NCBI RefSeq assembly: GCF_900111255.1
Contig: NZ_FOGP01000002.1
Location: 248,001-312,000, forward strand
Direction: 5' to 3'
From: Parafannyhessea umbonata
GTDB lineage: Bacteria > Actinomycetota > Coriobacteriia > Coriobacteriales > Atopobiaceae
Length of the DNA: 64,000 nt
Shown: positions 1 through 8,168 of the stretch, in pieces
Layout: every line of letters begins with the position of its first letter
Numbering within the stretch: position 1 is the stretch's first letter
Notes under the pieces: model-generated
What the model saw: the letters and a program-made list of their open reading frames with translations, nothing else
Told to the model about the DNA's origin: nothing
The model's database searches: none
Position numbers and translations under genes: made by a program

Positions 1-1185
1 GGGAATCTTCCTCTTGACGAGAGCCTCCTCTATCGCGCGGGTCACGTAGTGCGCACGATAGAGGATGGTGATGTCGCGATAGTCGACGGGGTTTCTTCCC
101 TCCTCGAGGCTTCCCGCGTGGAGCTCCGCTATCCGCTCGGCGATCCAGGCGGCCTCGTCGGCGGAGCTGTGGGCGTGGTGCCCCCTCACCGCAAGGCCGG
201 ACGGAGCAACGGCGCTCAGGGTCTTCCTGTAGCGGATGGTGTTCTTCGAGATGAGGTCGTTGGCCACCGAGACGATCTGCGGCGTCGATCGGTAGTTGCG
301 CTTCAGCTCGATGGTCTTGCAAGGAGAGAACCTGTCGGCAAACTCGAGCAGAAAGCGGATGTCTGCGCCGCGCCAGGTGTAGATGGTCTGGTCGGGGTCG
401 CCCACGACGAACAGGTTGCGGTGGTGTGCCTGGAGGACCTCCATCAGCTCGTACTGCAAGGGGTCGATGTCCTGGAACTCGTCGACCATGATGTACTCTA
501 GGCGGCCCTGCCACTTGCCGCGCACCTCCGCGTTGCTCGCGAACACGTGCAGAGTGAAGACGATGAGGTCGTTGTAGTCCAGCCCGAAGCACTTCTTCTG
601 CTGGTAGAGGTAGCCGTAGAACAGGATGTCCTCGACCTTGGTCGCCGAGAGGTAGCGCTCGTGGAGCTCGTCGGCGCTGGGTCCGACCATCAGTCTGAAG
701 TAGTCGCGCTCGCTCACGCACTTGCGCATCTCGAACATGTCGCGTGCGCGGGAGAAGGTCATGTCGCGCAGGCTGAGACCGCGCTCCTCGTAGATGATGC
801 GCAGCATGGCGTCGATGTCCGAGTTGTCGAGCACCAGAAAGTTCTTGGGGTAGCCAACGGCGTACGAGTCCTCCTGCAGGACGCTCACGCAGAAGCCGTG
901 GAAGGTGTTGACGTATCCGGTGTCGTCGTCGCCCGTGAGTCGATGTATGCGCTGGCGCATCTCGTTGGCGGCCTTGTTGGTGAAGGTGACGCACAGGATG
1001 TTGCCGGGAAAGATGCCAAGCTCGTTCACGAGGTAGGCGAAGCGGTGGCTCAGGGTTCGCGTCTTGCCCGTCCCGGCGCCAGCGATCACGCGCACGTAGC
1101 CCTCGGTGGTCGTGACCGCCTCGAGCTGCTCGGCGTTGAGCCCGCGAAGTGCGTCCTCGCCCATGGGCCCCAAGTCCTTCTCCAT
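1..1185 (-). CDS. UvrD/PcrA-type ATP-dependent DNA helicase (C-terminal part outside window)
   Basis: Superfamily 1A helicase that unwinds DNA in nucleotide excision repair, mismatch repair or replication restart. About 395 N-terminal residues are present. Visible motifs are the Walker A loop GAGTGKT near residue 37, FTNKAA, the DEFQD Walker B, GDPDQT (motif III) and YRST (motif IV). The ATG at 1185 follows a G-rich Shine-Dalgarno at 1192-1198. The gene is open at the left edge, so the 2B and C-terminal domains cannot be judged. UvrD, PcrA or a close paralogue (AdnB/Rep type) cannot be separated from this part. A GAAC-N4-GTTC box lies just upstream, so SOS control is likely. Confidence 0.95.
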   Translation of the reverse strand, partial: MEKDLGPMGEDALRGLNAEQLEAVTTTEGYVRVIAGAGTGKTRTLSHRFAYLVNELGIFPGNILCVTFTNKAANEMRQRIHRLTGDDDTGYVNTFHGFCVSVLQEDSYAVGYPKNFLVLDNSDIDAMLRIIYEERGLSLRDMTFSRARDMFEMRKCVSERDYFRLMVGPSADELHERYLSATKVEDILFYGYLYQQKKCFGLDYNDLIVFTLHVFASNAEVRGKWQGRLEYIMVDEFQDIDPLQYELMEVLQAHHRNLFVVGDPDQTIYTWRGADIRFLLEFADRFSPCKTIELKRNYRSTPQIVSVANDLISKNTIRYRKTLSAVAPSGLAVRGHHAHSSADEAAWIAERIAELHAGSLEEGRNPVDYRDITILYRAHYVTRAIEEALVKRKIP

Positions 1186-1192
1186 AGCAAAC

Positions 1193-1232
1193 CCCCCTGC
1201 AAACTAGAACACGCGTTCTATTTTGCAGGGGG
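1193..1232 (-). promoter_or_regulatory. LexA/SOS box within an 11-bp inverted repeat upstream of the helicase
   Basis: GAAC-ACGC-GTTC at 1207-1218 fits the Gram-positive SOS box (GAAC-N4-GTTC). It is flanked by a perfect 11-bp inverted repeat, CCCCCTGCAAA at 1193-1203 and TTTGCAGGGGG at 1222-1232. On the transcribed strand the near arm contains the G-rich ribosome binding site of the helicase. If both arms are transcribed, the hairpin would mask the start signal. Confidence 0.75.
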
Positions 1233-1302
1233 ATATCGATTTGGTCAAGTGCCCGACGGCGACGTTCGCCGGGGCCGCACTGGAAGGCATCGGGGAGAAG
1301 GG

Positions 1303-1980
1303 CTACAGCCTTCGCCCGTACAGGTAGATCGACCCCTTGTCGCTCTTGCGCGAGGGACCCTCCTTCTTCTGGATGAGGTCGAGGCCGCGGTGCTCGACGA
1401 AGTCAAAGTTGGGGACGTCGGAGATCATAGTGAAGAAGCCATGGGCGCCGTGCTCGCAGAAGTTCATGACGGCGGCCTCGAACAGCCTGCTTCCGATGCC
1501 CTTTCCCTGGTCGGCCGGGTTGACCACCAGAAGGTTGAGCTCGGCCTCGGCGTTGGAGTAGCCGCGAGAGATGAAGACGTCGGCCGTGGTGTACATGCGC
1601 AGGCGGCGGAAGAGCATCTCCTCCACGTCGGGCCCGCCCAGCTTCGCGCGCTTGCGTGCGGCCTCCATGAGCCTGGCATAGGTCTCGTCCATGCTGTGGT
1701 CGTGGATGATGGATCCGTCCTTGGCAAAGCCGCCCAGACAGGCACCCACGACGTGCAGGCCGCGGACCGCGACCATGGCGAACTGGGAGCGCTTGAGCGA
1801 GCCGGCGGTCATGACGCGGCCGAAGGTGATGCGGTCGAAGTAGCCCTCGACGTTGGGGACCCATATGCGTGCGCAGATCTTCGCCACGTCGTCGAAGTCC
1901 GCGTCCTGGTACGGACGAAACGTTATGGCGGGGTCGACCTCATACTCATTTGCAGCAATCTGCATAATCTGGTCCGTCAT
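1303..1980 (-). CDS. GNAT family N-acetyltransferase
   Basis: A 225-residue acetyl-CoA-dependent acyltransferase of unknown substrate. The acetyl-CoA pyrophosphate-binding motif is in VNPADQGKGIGSRLF at about residues 155-170, preceded by the usual beta-4 strand ELNLLVV. The ATG at 1980 has AGGGA upstream; a GTG two codons earlier (1986) is possible but worse placed. It is co-directional with the helicase downstream, which has its own SOS box. The N-terminal 60 residues are longer than in minimal GNAT proteins, and nothing in the context names a substrate. Confidence 0.85.
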   Translation of the reverse strand: MTDQIMQIAANEYEVDPAITFRPYQDADFDDVAKICARIWVPNVEGYFDRITFGRVMTAGSLKRSQFAMVAVRGLHVVGACLGGFAKDGSIIHDHSMDETYARLMEAARKRAKLGGPDVEEMLFRRLRMYTTADVFISRGYSNAEAELNLLVVNPADQGKGIGSRLFEAAVMNFCEHGAHGFFTMISDVPNFDFVEHRGLDLIQKKEGPSRKSDKGSIYLYGRRL

Positions 1981-2150
1981 TGTCACATCCCTGATTCGTT
2001 AACAATACTGGGACACTTTAACGCATAAAGTCACATAGCCACGGCAACAATTGGGCACGCAGCAGCATGTGGCCCCCTATGGTGCATCGAACGATCCAAG
2101 CACACCAAATCGCCACGTCCTCACGCGACCGCCGACGCTGGCCGACGGCC

Positions 2151-3551
2151 CTAGGCGATGTGCTCGGACGAGGGACCTCCGAGGCTGAACTCGCGCGCCC
2201 CCAGACGCTCGACGTCCAGGCGATCGTGCGTCGCGACCACGAGCGTGCGGCCGCGGCGGTGCTCGAGCAGGAACGAGACCGCGCACAGGTGGCTGGCCTC
2301 GTCGAGCGCGGAGAACGGCTCGTCCAGGAGGAGCGCGTCCCCCTCTGCCGCGACGGCACGCGCGAGCTCGACCCGGCGGCGCTCCCCTCCCGAGAGCCTG
2401 CGGACCGGGACGTCCAGGCACTTCTCGTCCAAAAGATCGCGGAGAAGGGCGCGCGCACGGGGTCGCAGGCGGGCACCTCCCATGACGAGCGCGACGTTGT
2501 CGACGGCACCCATGTCCTCTATGAGCCGAGCCTCCTGGAAGACCACGCAAGGCGCCTGCGCGGGAAGGACCTCGCCCGCAACAGGCGGCAAGAGGCCCGC
2601 GAGCGTGTGGAGGAGCGTCGTCTTTCCGGCGCCGGACTCATCGCAACACGCCAGGGCACGTCCATCGGCGAGCCCGAGCGAGAGGTGGGCGCGAACGACA
2701 GACCGGCCGTGGCCGAGGCTCACGTCCGAAAGGGCAAGGTGCGCGGGTCCCTTGGGAGCCGGGCGGGCGGACGCGAGGTGAGGCGCCAGGAGGGTTGTCC
2801 AGCGGCCGGAGCGCTCGAGCAGGAAGACGAAGGCGGCCCCGCAGGCCCAGGAGCACGCGACGATGACTGCCGTCCAGGCAAGGAGGTCGGCAGTCTCGAG
2901 CGTGACCTTCGCCTGGTAGATGCGCTCGCCGATCGATCCCACGGGACTTCCGATGAGCTCCGCCGCCACGGCAGCCTTCCAGGCCATGCCGCAGACGTTT
3001 CTGCTGACGCCCACCAGCGCGGGCAGCACCTCGGGCCACGTATGGGCCAGAAAGCGCGTCCTCCTTGGCACGTCAAACGAGCGAAGCATCTCCCCCACCT
3101 TGGCGTCAACACTGTCCAGGGCCTCGAGGTATGCGTGGTAGATGGCCGGAAACACGGCCAGAAACACGGCTATGCCGGAGACGCCCCGAGAGCCGACCCG
3201 CATCAGCAGCAGCACGATCACGCAGACGATCGGCACGCTCCGAAGCACCGAGACCGCGGGGCCAACGAGCGCGCGAGCGAGATCGCTCTCGTGGGCCAGG
3301 CAGGCGAGGCCTATGGCCAGTGCAAATCCGGCGACGAATCCGCAGGCGATGCGCGAGAGCGAGAACCAGACGACGCCAGGCGTGGCCGAGTCGGTCAGGA
3401 GCAATAAGAGGCGCGCGAGGGCCTCCGCAGGACCCGCCAGCAAAATGGCGTTTCCGACAGCTATGCTGGCAAGCTGCCACGCGGCTAGCCAGAAGAGCAC
3501 GGCGACCGCGCAGCGCAGGGCGGATGAAGCTCGCTCAGACAACCTACTCAC
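2151..3551 (-). CDS. fused ABC permease-ATPase (SsuC/TauC-SsuB-like), single polypeptide
   Basis: Residues ~1-250 form a BPD_transp_1 permease of the SsuC/TauC/ThiX type with about six membrane segments. From ~residue 273 an ABC ATPase follows in the same frame: Q-loop VVFQEA, signature LSGGERRR, Walker B ALLLDEP and the H-loop VVATHD. These two parts are normally separate proteins. The P-loop reads DESGAGKTT (about residues 300-308), so the first Gly of GxxGxGK(S/T) is Asp. The GTG at 3551 overlaps the stop of the binding-protein gene by 8 bp, which argues for translational coupling; TTG at 3542 is an alternative. Likely cargo is an organic sulfonate, thiamin precursor or similar small molecule, but this is unproven. 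Confidence 0.85.
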   Translation of the reverse strand: MSRLSERASSALRCAVAVLFWLAAWQLASIAVGNAILLAGPAEALARLLLLLTDSATPGVVWFSLSRIACGFVAGFALAIGLACLAHESDLARALVGPAVSVLRSVPIVCVIVLLLMRVGSRGVSGIAVFLAVFPAIYHAYLEALDSVDAKVGEMLRSFDVPRRTRFLAHTWPEVLPALVGVSRNVCGMAWKAAVAAELIGSPVGSIGERIYQAKVTLETADLLAWTAVIVACSWACGAAFVFLLERSGRWTTLLAPHLASARPAPKGPAHLALSDVSLGHGRSVVRAHLSLGLADGRALACCDESGAGKTTLLHTLAGLLPPVAGEVLPAQAPCVVFQEARLIEDMGAVDNVALVMGGARLRPRARALLRDLLDEKCLDVPVRRLSGGERRRVELARAVAAEGDALLLDEPFSALDEASHLCAVSFLLEHRRGRTLVVATHDRLDVERLGAREFSLGGPSSEHIA

Positions 3552-4608
3552 CCAGATAGTAGAAGTCGTCCGCGGGCATGTACCCGCCGACAGAAGTGGG
3601 GTCGGCATCGAACAGGACCTGCAGGTAGCCCTCGAGGGCGTCCTTCATCTGGGTTCCGGTCAGGCACACCACGTTGCAACCGGGAATGGCCTTCTTGGCA
3701 ATGGGCTCCTTCGCGACGATTCCCGCCTTCACCACGAGCTTCGCGGCGGCTTCGGGGTCGTCGTTCACGGCGTCGACCGAGGCGGCATGCCTCTGGAGGA
3801 AGTCTCTCACCACCTCGGGGTGGTCCTTCGCGAAGTCGGAACGCACGACCGTGACGCCCATGACGAACTGGCTCCCGTCGTCCACGTAGCGCTTCCAGAC
3901 GTCAGTCAGGCTCACGACGGACGAGACAACGGGATTCTTGGCGATGGTGGCCGTGGCGAAGGGCTCGGGCAGGATGCCGACAGCGTTGGCATCGTTCGCC
4001 AACACGGCCGCGACCTCCTCGTGCTCGCTCTTCCACTCGACGCTCACCTTGTCCGAGATGCCGGCCTTGCCCAAGAGGTAGTTCAGGGTGTACTCGGGAC
4101 TCGCGCCCTTGCCCGAGACGTACACGGTCTTGCCCGCAAGTGCCTCGAAGTCCGTGACGGAGGCGTCTCCCGTCACGACGGACAGCACGCCAAGAGTGTT
4201 GACGTCGATCGTCTGGACGCCGCCCTTCGTCTTGTTGTAGAGCACCGCGGCCGCGTTGGAGGGAACGAGTGCAATGTCGACCGATCCCGAGATGACCTGG
4301 GGCAGGACCTCGTCCGGAGAGGCCGAAATTGCGTACTGGTAGCTAACACCATCCCCTGCGGAGCTATCCGACTTCTCGTCGTCCTGCGAGGAGTCCGCCT
4401 CGGGAATGCCGGAGGTCTGGTCCATCATCGACACCAGCCCGATAGTCGTGGGCCCCTTGAGGGACGCGACACGCACGGTGACGTCCTCCGGCTCCGCCGA
4501 AGGTGCGGGGTCGCTCGAGGCGGGCGAGCAGGCGGCAAGTGCAAACGCCCCTCCCAACCCAAGGCCTGCGGCAAAAAGTTGACGGCGAGTGAGGTTCATC
4601 GTGCTCAT
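3544..4608 (-). CDS. ABC transporter substrate-binding lipoprotein (SsuA/TauA/NMT1-like)
   Basis: A 354-residue solute-binding protein. The N-terminus has twin arginines (LTRRQLF), a hydrophobic stretch and a lipobox LAAC near residue 27, so it is probably a Tat- or Sec-exported lipoprotein. The body matches the periplasmic-binding-protein type II fold of the NMT1/TauA group (a GSVDIALVPSNAA-like segment). The ATG at 4608 has GGAGGAC upstream; the longer upstream reading has no such site. It lies first in the operon with the fused permease-ATPase. An acidic Ser/Asp insertion at about residues 85-98 is unusual. The ligand is unknown. Confidence 0.88.
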   Translation of the reverse strand: MSTMNLTRRQLFAAGLGLGGAFALAACSPASSDPAPSAEPEDVTVRVASLKGPTTIGLVSMMDQTSGIPEADSSQDDEKSDSSAGDGVSYQYAISASPDEVLPQVISGSVDIALVPSNAAAVLYNKTKGGVQTIDVNTLGVLSVVTGDASVTDFEALAGKTVYVSGKGASPEYTLNYLLGKAGISDKVSVEWKSEHEEVAAVLANDANAVGILPEPFATATIAKNPVVSSVVSLTDVWKRYVDDGSQFVMGVTVVRSDFAKDHPEVVRDFLQRHAASVDAVNDDPEAAAKLVVKAGIVAKEPIAKKAIPGCNVVCLTGTQMKDALEGYLQVLFDADPTSVGGYMPADDFYYLGE

Positions 4609-4731
4609 GTGGTGCGTCCTCCCATTCGTGCTACGGCATTGCAATTCAAAAATTCAGTCAATGGTACCAGTGTCCGAGGCCTTCGTTCCGCACATCGGCC
4701 AACGTGCGGCAAACGGCCGTCCCCGCGGCAC

Positions 4732-4759
4732 AAAAAACGGGCGGCCCGAAGGCCGCCCG
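4732..4759 (-). terminator. intrinsic terminator of the ncRNA
   Basis: A perfect 9-bp GC stem, 4738-4746 with 4751-4759, has a UUCG tetraloop on the minus strand and is followed by six U (4737-4732). It cannot serve the ABC operon, which starts downstream of it, so it marks an independent transcript. Confidence 0.9.
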
Positions 4760-5079
4760 TGCCGGGTAACTCGTTATGTACCCTTTGGACTCTCCCCCTT
4801 AAGTCGGGTAGTCCTCGCGTGAGGTAGAACCCATCCTATAGATACGGAGAACGAAAACGGCGCCTTATCGATTGGCGCCCACGGTCCGCTGTGGCATGTC
4901 ACCGGTACTTCCATCTGTCTTCTCGGAGACTTGTACGGCGCTTGTGCCGCTTACCTGGCCTCTAGGTCTATGGCCTGCGGGAGTAGACGGGACTCGCGAT
5001 GCCTGCCACAGCGGACTTGGTAGCTGAATCTATGCGGTTCTAAAGGTTTGCCCTGAGAAGAACCAGTGCTTCTTCTGTT
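4732..5079 (-). ncRNA. candidate structured non-coding RNA, unidentified, with strong intrinsic terminator
   Basis: The 818 bases between 4609 and 5426 hold no credible protein gene but do hold a multi-helix RNA on the minus strand. Perfect pairings (plus-strand coordinates) are 5056-5062/5070-5076 (7 bp), 5036-5042/4825-4831 (7 bp), 5028-5033/4838-4843 (6 bp), 5004-5016/4884-4896 (13 bp), 4874-4879/4859-4864 (6 bp) and 4810-4814/4787-4791 (5 bp). They are nested consistently. The element ends in a UUCG-capped terminator with a U6 tract. I found none of the hallmarks of RNase P, tmRNA or SRP RNA, and the branching does not fit 6S RNA. A possible -10 (TAGGAT, minus strand) is at 5086-5091. Confidence 0.7.
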
Positions 5080-5426
5080 GACTCAATCCTACCCGATTGC
5101 GTCCGGCGATTGCACGCAAATGTACACGAGATAGTAGTCCTTTGAGTAAGCGGTATATATGTGAGCGCGAACGGCACAATTTGTTTTTAAACATTCGACA
5201 TTTCGATATCGTACTAGCCTCACATTTGAAACCAGACGGCGCGAGGGGGCGACGCGAGCGAGCCACACGCGAGCAGAGCACGGGCTCGAGCGCGAGGGAA
5301 CGCAGGTCAAGCCCCATGTCACTTCATAAAAGTCCCATGTGAATACCGCCAGAAGGCATTCCCAAAGCATTGCCGGCCAAGGTACCATCTGTACATATTT
5401 TGCAACCATCGTCAGCCGGAGGACCC

Positions 5427-6908
5427 ATGCAGATTGGCTTCGACAACGACAAGTACATCGAGATGCAGGCAAGGCACATCCGCGAGCGCATCGCGCAGTT
5501 CGGCGGAAAGCTCTACCTGGAGTTTGGCGGCAAGCTCTTCGACGACTACCACGCGAGCCGAGTCCTGCCCGGGTTCGCCCCCGACTCCAAGGCCCGCATG
5601 CTCGAGCAGCTGGCCTGCGACGCCGAGGTCGTCTTCGCCATCAACGCAAACGACATCGAGCAGGGCAAGCGCCGCTCGGACATCGGCATCACCTATGGCG
5701 AGGACGTCCTTCGCCTGATGGACGTCTTCCGCGGCATGGGCCTCGCCATCGGTGGCGTCGTCATCACCCGCTTTGCGGGCCAGCCCAAGGCGGTCGCGTA
5801 CGAGAGCCGCCTTTCCCAGATGGGCATCAGCGTCTACCGCCACTACCCCATCGCAGGCTATCCGACGGCCGTCGACCTGATCGTCTCGGACGAGGGATTC
5901 GGCAAGAACGACTACGTCAAGACCAAGAAGTCCCTTGTCGTCGTGACGGCACCGGGCCCCGGCTCGGGCAAGCTCGCCGTCTGCCTGTCGCAGCTCTTCA
6001 ACGAGCACAAGCACGGCGTCAAGGCGGGCTACGCCAAGTTCGAGACCTTCCCGGTGTGGAACCTCCCCCTCAAGCACCCAGTCAACGTCGCCTACGAGGC
6101 GGCGACCGCCGACCTGGACGACAACAACATCATCGACCCCTACCATCTGGAGGCCCACGGCGAAGTCACGGTCAACTACAACCGCGACGTCGAGACCTTC
6201 CCCGTCCTGAAGGCCATGATGGAGAGCATCCTGGGCGAGAGCCCCTACCAGTCCCCCACCGACATGGGCGTCAACATGGTCGGCAACTGCATCTGCGACG
6301 ACGAGGTCTGCCAGGAGGCCAGCAAGAACGAGATCATTCGCCGCTACTTTCAGGCCGCCGAGAAGATCGAGCGCGGCGGGCAGTGCGAGGGCGAGCTCGC
6401 GAAGATCGGCCTTCTCATGCGCGAGGTCGGAGTGGACGAGAACTACAACCCCGCGCATGCGGCCGCCCTCCTCAAGGAGGAGGCGTCCGGCCTGCCCGCC
6501 GGTGCCATGATGCTCCCGGACGGGTCGATCGTCACCGGCAAGACCACCGAGCTGCTCGGCGCGGCCTCGTCGCTCCTGCTCAACGCACTCAAGCGCGTGG
6601 CCGGCGTCGCGGACGAGACCTACGTCGTCTCCGACGAGGCCCTCTCGCCCATCGGCCACCTCAAGACCTCGTACCTGCGCAGCCGCAACCCACGCCTGCA
6701 CTCCGACGAGACCCTGCTGGCGCTCTCCATCAGCTCCGCCACCAACCCCCTGGCCCAGAGGGTCATCGCCGCCACCAAGGAGCTCAGGGGCTGCGACGCG
6801 TACTTCTCGGTCATCATCTCGCGCACCGACGAGGCCGTCTACAAGAAGCTCGGCATCAACGTGTGCTGCGAGCCCAAGTTCGAGCGCGGAAGCTTCTACC
6901 ACAGGTAG
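5427..6908 (+). CDS. DUF1846 family protein
   Basis: A 493-residue protein matching the DUF1846 family along its full length. The family has known structures but no settled enzymatic role; members are cytoplasmic and conserved in anaerobic Firmicutes and Actinobacteria. Recognisable segments are the N-terminal GFDNDKY start, GGKLFDDYHASRVLPGF, and a Gly-rich APGPGSGK loop near residue 180 that suggests nucleotide or phosphate binding. The ATG at 5427 is chosen because GGAGGA lies at 5418-5423; the longer upstream reading lacks a ribosome site. It is followed after 32 bases by ThpR in the same direction. Confidence 0.9.
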   Translation: MQIGFDNDKYIEMQARHIRERIAQFGGKLYLEFGGKLFDDYHASRVLPGFAPDSKARMLEQLACDAEVVFAINANDIEQGKRRSDIGITYGEDVLRLMDVFRGMGLAIGGVVITRFAGQPKAVAYESRLSQMGISVYRHYPIAGYPTAVDLIVSDEGFGKNDYVKTKKSLVVVTAPGPGSGKLAVCLSQLFNEHKHGVKAGYAKFETFPVWNLPLKHPVNVAYEAATADLDDNNIIDPYHLEAHGEVTVNYNRDVETFPVLKAMMESILGESPYQSPTDMGVNMVGNCICDDEVCQEASKNEIIRRYFQAAEKIERGGQCEGELAKIGLLMREVGVDENYNPAHAAALLKEEASGLPAGAMMLPDGSIVTGKTTELLGAASSLLLNALKRVAGVADETYVVSDEALSPIGHLKTSYLRSRNPRLHSDETLLALSISSATNPLAQRVIAATKELRGCDAYFSVIISRTDEAVYKKLGINVCCEPKFERGSFYHR

Positions 6909-6940
6909 GCCCCACGACACCCAGGCGGAATCGAGGTCCC

Positions 6941-7612
6941 ATGAGGGAGCCGAACCACCCAGAGACCGCGGAGTCCCTGCGCCGCAGGCTCTTCGTGGCG
7001 CTGACCCTTGACGGGTCGACGCGCGACGAGCTCGAACGCGTGCAGGGGCTCCTTTTGCCCGACCTTGCGCACCCCCACCTGACGTCGCGGCACAACCTGC
7101 ACCTGACGCTTGTCTTCCTGGGCGAGCAGACACTCCGGCAGGAGGCGGACGCGACGAGGGCAATGCGCGCGGCCACGCGGGCGTTCGCGGACGCCGGAGG
7201 GACGAGCTTCCGGCTGAGCCTGGGCGACCTGGGCTGCTTCGAGAGGCGCAGCCGCTCCGTGGTCTGGATGGGCCTCAGGCGCACGGGCAGCGCACGGGCG
7301 GGCTACGGAAGCCTCATGAAGCTTCAGGCTCTACTTGAGGCTGAGCTTGTCCTGACAGGACTCAAGACCGAAAGACGCCCGTTCAGACCCCACATCACGC
7401 TGGCACGAGGCTGTCGTGTGGCGCCGGGGACGGGCGAGAAGAGCATGGAGGACCTTCTCCTTAGGAGGAGCCGCGAGTTCGGCCTTGCCGCAGAGGTGGG
7501 CGCGGACGAGAAGTGCCCGTCGTTTGGCGTAGACGGGATCTCGCTCATGTGGAGCCACCATCCGGCGGGCGGCGCCCTCGCCTACTCCGAGCTGTCGCGC
7601 TGCTCGCTGTAG
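6941..7612 (+). CDS. thpR: RNA 2',3'-cyclic phosphodiesterase (LigT/ThpR, 2H phosphoesterase)
   Basis: A 223-residue protein of the 2H phosphoesterase family, which opens 2',3'-cyclic phosphates at RNA ends. Both catalytic HxTx motifs are present: HLTL (in HNLHLTLVFLG, about residue 49) and HITL (in FRPHITLARG, about residue 150). The N-terminus RRLFVALTL is typical of ThpR. The ATG at 6941 has a modest AGG upstream. The same frame is open far upstream through the DUF1846 gene, but that part is out-of-frame noise. The 3' end overlaps the convergent hypothetical gene by 31 bp. Confidence 0.9.
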   Translation: MREPNHPETAESLRRRLFVALTLDGSTRDELERVQGLLLPDLAHPHLTSRHNLHLTLVFLGEQTLRQEADATRAMRAATRAFADAGGTSFRLSLGDLGCFERRSRSVVWMGLRRTGSARAGYGSLMKLQALLEAELVLTGLKTERRPFRPHITLARGCRVAPGTGEKSMEDLLLRRSREFGLAAEVGADEKCPSFGVDGISLMWSHHPAGGALAYSELSRCSL

Positions 7613-8118
7613 CCGCCCAGCATGGTGTAGTCGGCGGACGCCGCAGCGAGCCGACCGACCGAATTCCAGAAGCGCTGCCCCTCTGGGGCATGTCCCTCGT
7701 CCCCCTCGACGGGAACGTGCAAGGCGGCCGTGGCGATGACGCGCTCGCGCCGCGCGGACTCGAGTTCGGGATCCGCTTGGCCGGCGATGCCCTGGAGGAC
7801 GCCCTCCTGGGCAAGAATGGCATGCGCCGCGAGGGAGAGCTCGTCTTGTGCGCGCAGGACGGATGCGGCCGCCTCCCGGGCGCTCTCGTGCTCACCGAGG
7901 GTCGAGCCCTCGGCGCGCTGGACCTTGGTCTCGCGGCGGCGGAGCTCGTCGGCGTTGGCCTCGACCGGCATTACGGGAGCACCGGTCGCCGCGGCTGCCA
8001 CCAGGGCGCCTGCGGCGACGGCACCGCCAAGGCGAAGCCCCGCCTCGCCGGCCGCCTGTGCCGGCGTTTCGGCGGGTGCCTTCGCCCGAGGTTCCTCTGT
8101 GCCGCTGCGCTCAGCCAT
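7582..8118 (-). CDS. hypothetical protein with one hydrophobic segment and helical C-terminal part
   Basis: I do not recognise this 178-residue protein. It has an acidic/Ala-rich N-terminus and one hydrophobic Ala/Gly-rich stretch (about residues 25-50), then a charged helical part with Glu/Arg/Ala repeats that could form a coiled coil. The ATG at 8118 is 50 bases below the DegV gene in the same direction, so co-transcription is plausible. The ribosome site is poor (AGGA almost touching the ATG), and the 3' end overlaps thpR by 31 bp, so both existence and start are less certain than for neighbours. Confidence 0.5.
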   Translation of the reverse strand: MAERSGTEEPRAKAPAETPAQAAGEAGLRLGGAVAAGALVAAAATGAPVMPVEANADELRRRETKVQRAEGSTLGEHESAREAAASVLRAQDELSLAAHAILAQEGVLQGIAGQADPELESARRERVIATAALHVPVEGDEGHAPEGQRFWNSVGRLAAASADYTMLGGYSEQRDSSE

Positions 8119-8168
8119 ATCCTGAGGATAGCAGGAACGGCAGGGGCCTCGCGACTTCTGGGTCCACC

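Noticed and set aside
547-2028. Long plus-strand open frame of 493 codons
   Set aside because: It lies antisense to the helicase and GNAT genes, which have clear family motifs; long antisense frames are expected at this GC content.
4732-5079. tmRNA, RNase P, SRP RNA or 6S RNA as identity of the structured RNA
   Set aside because: No TPsiC-like 3' end or tag frame, no P4 GAGGAAAGTCC-type core, no SRP GGAAG-type loop, and multi-branch folding unlike 6S RNA.
5339-7612. 757-codon frame apparently fusing a long Arg-rich N-terminus to ThpR
   Set aside because: The N-terminal part is out of frame with the DUF1846 gene it crosses; ThpR has its own start at 6941.
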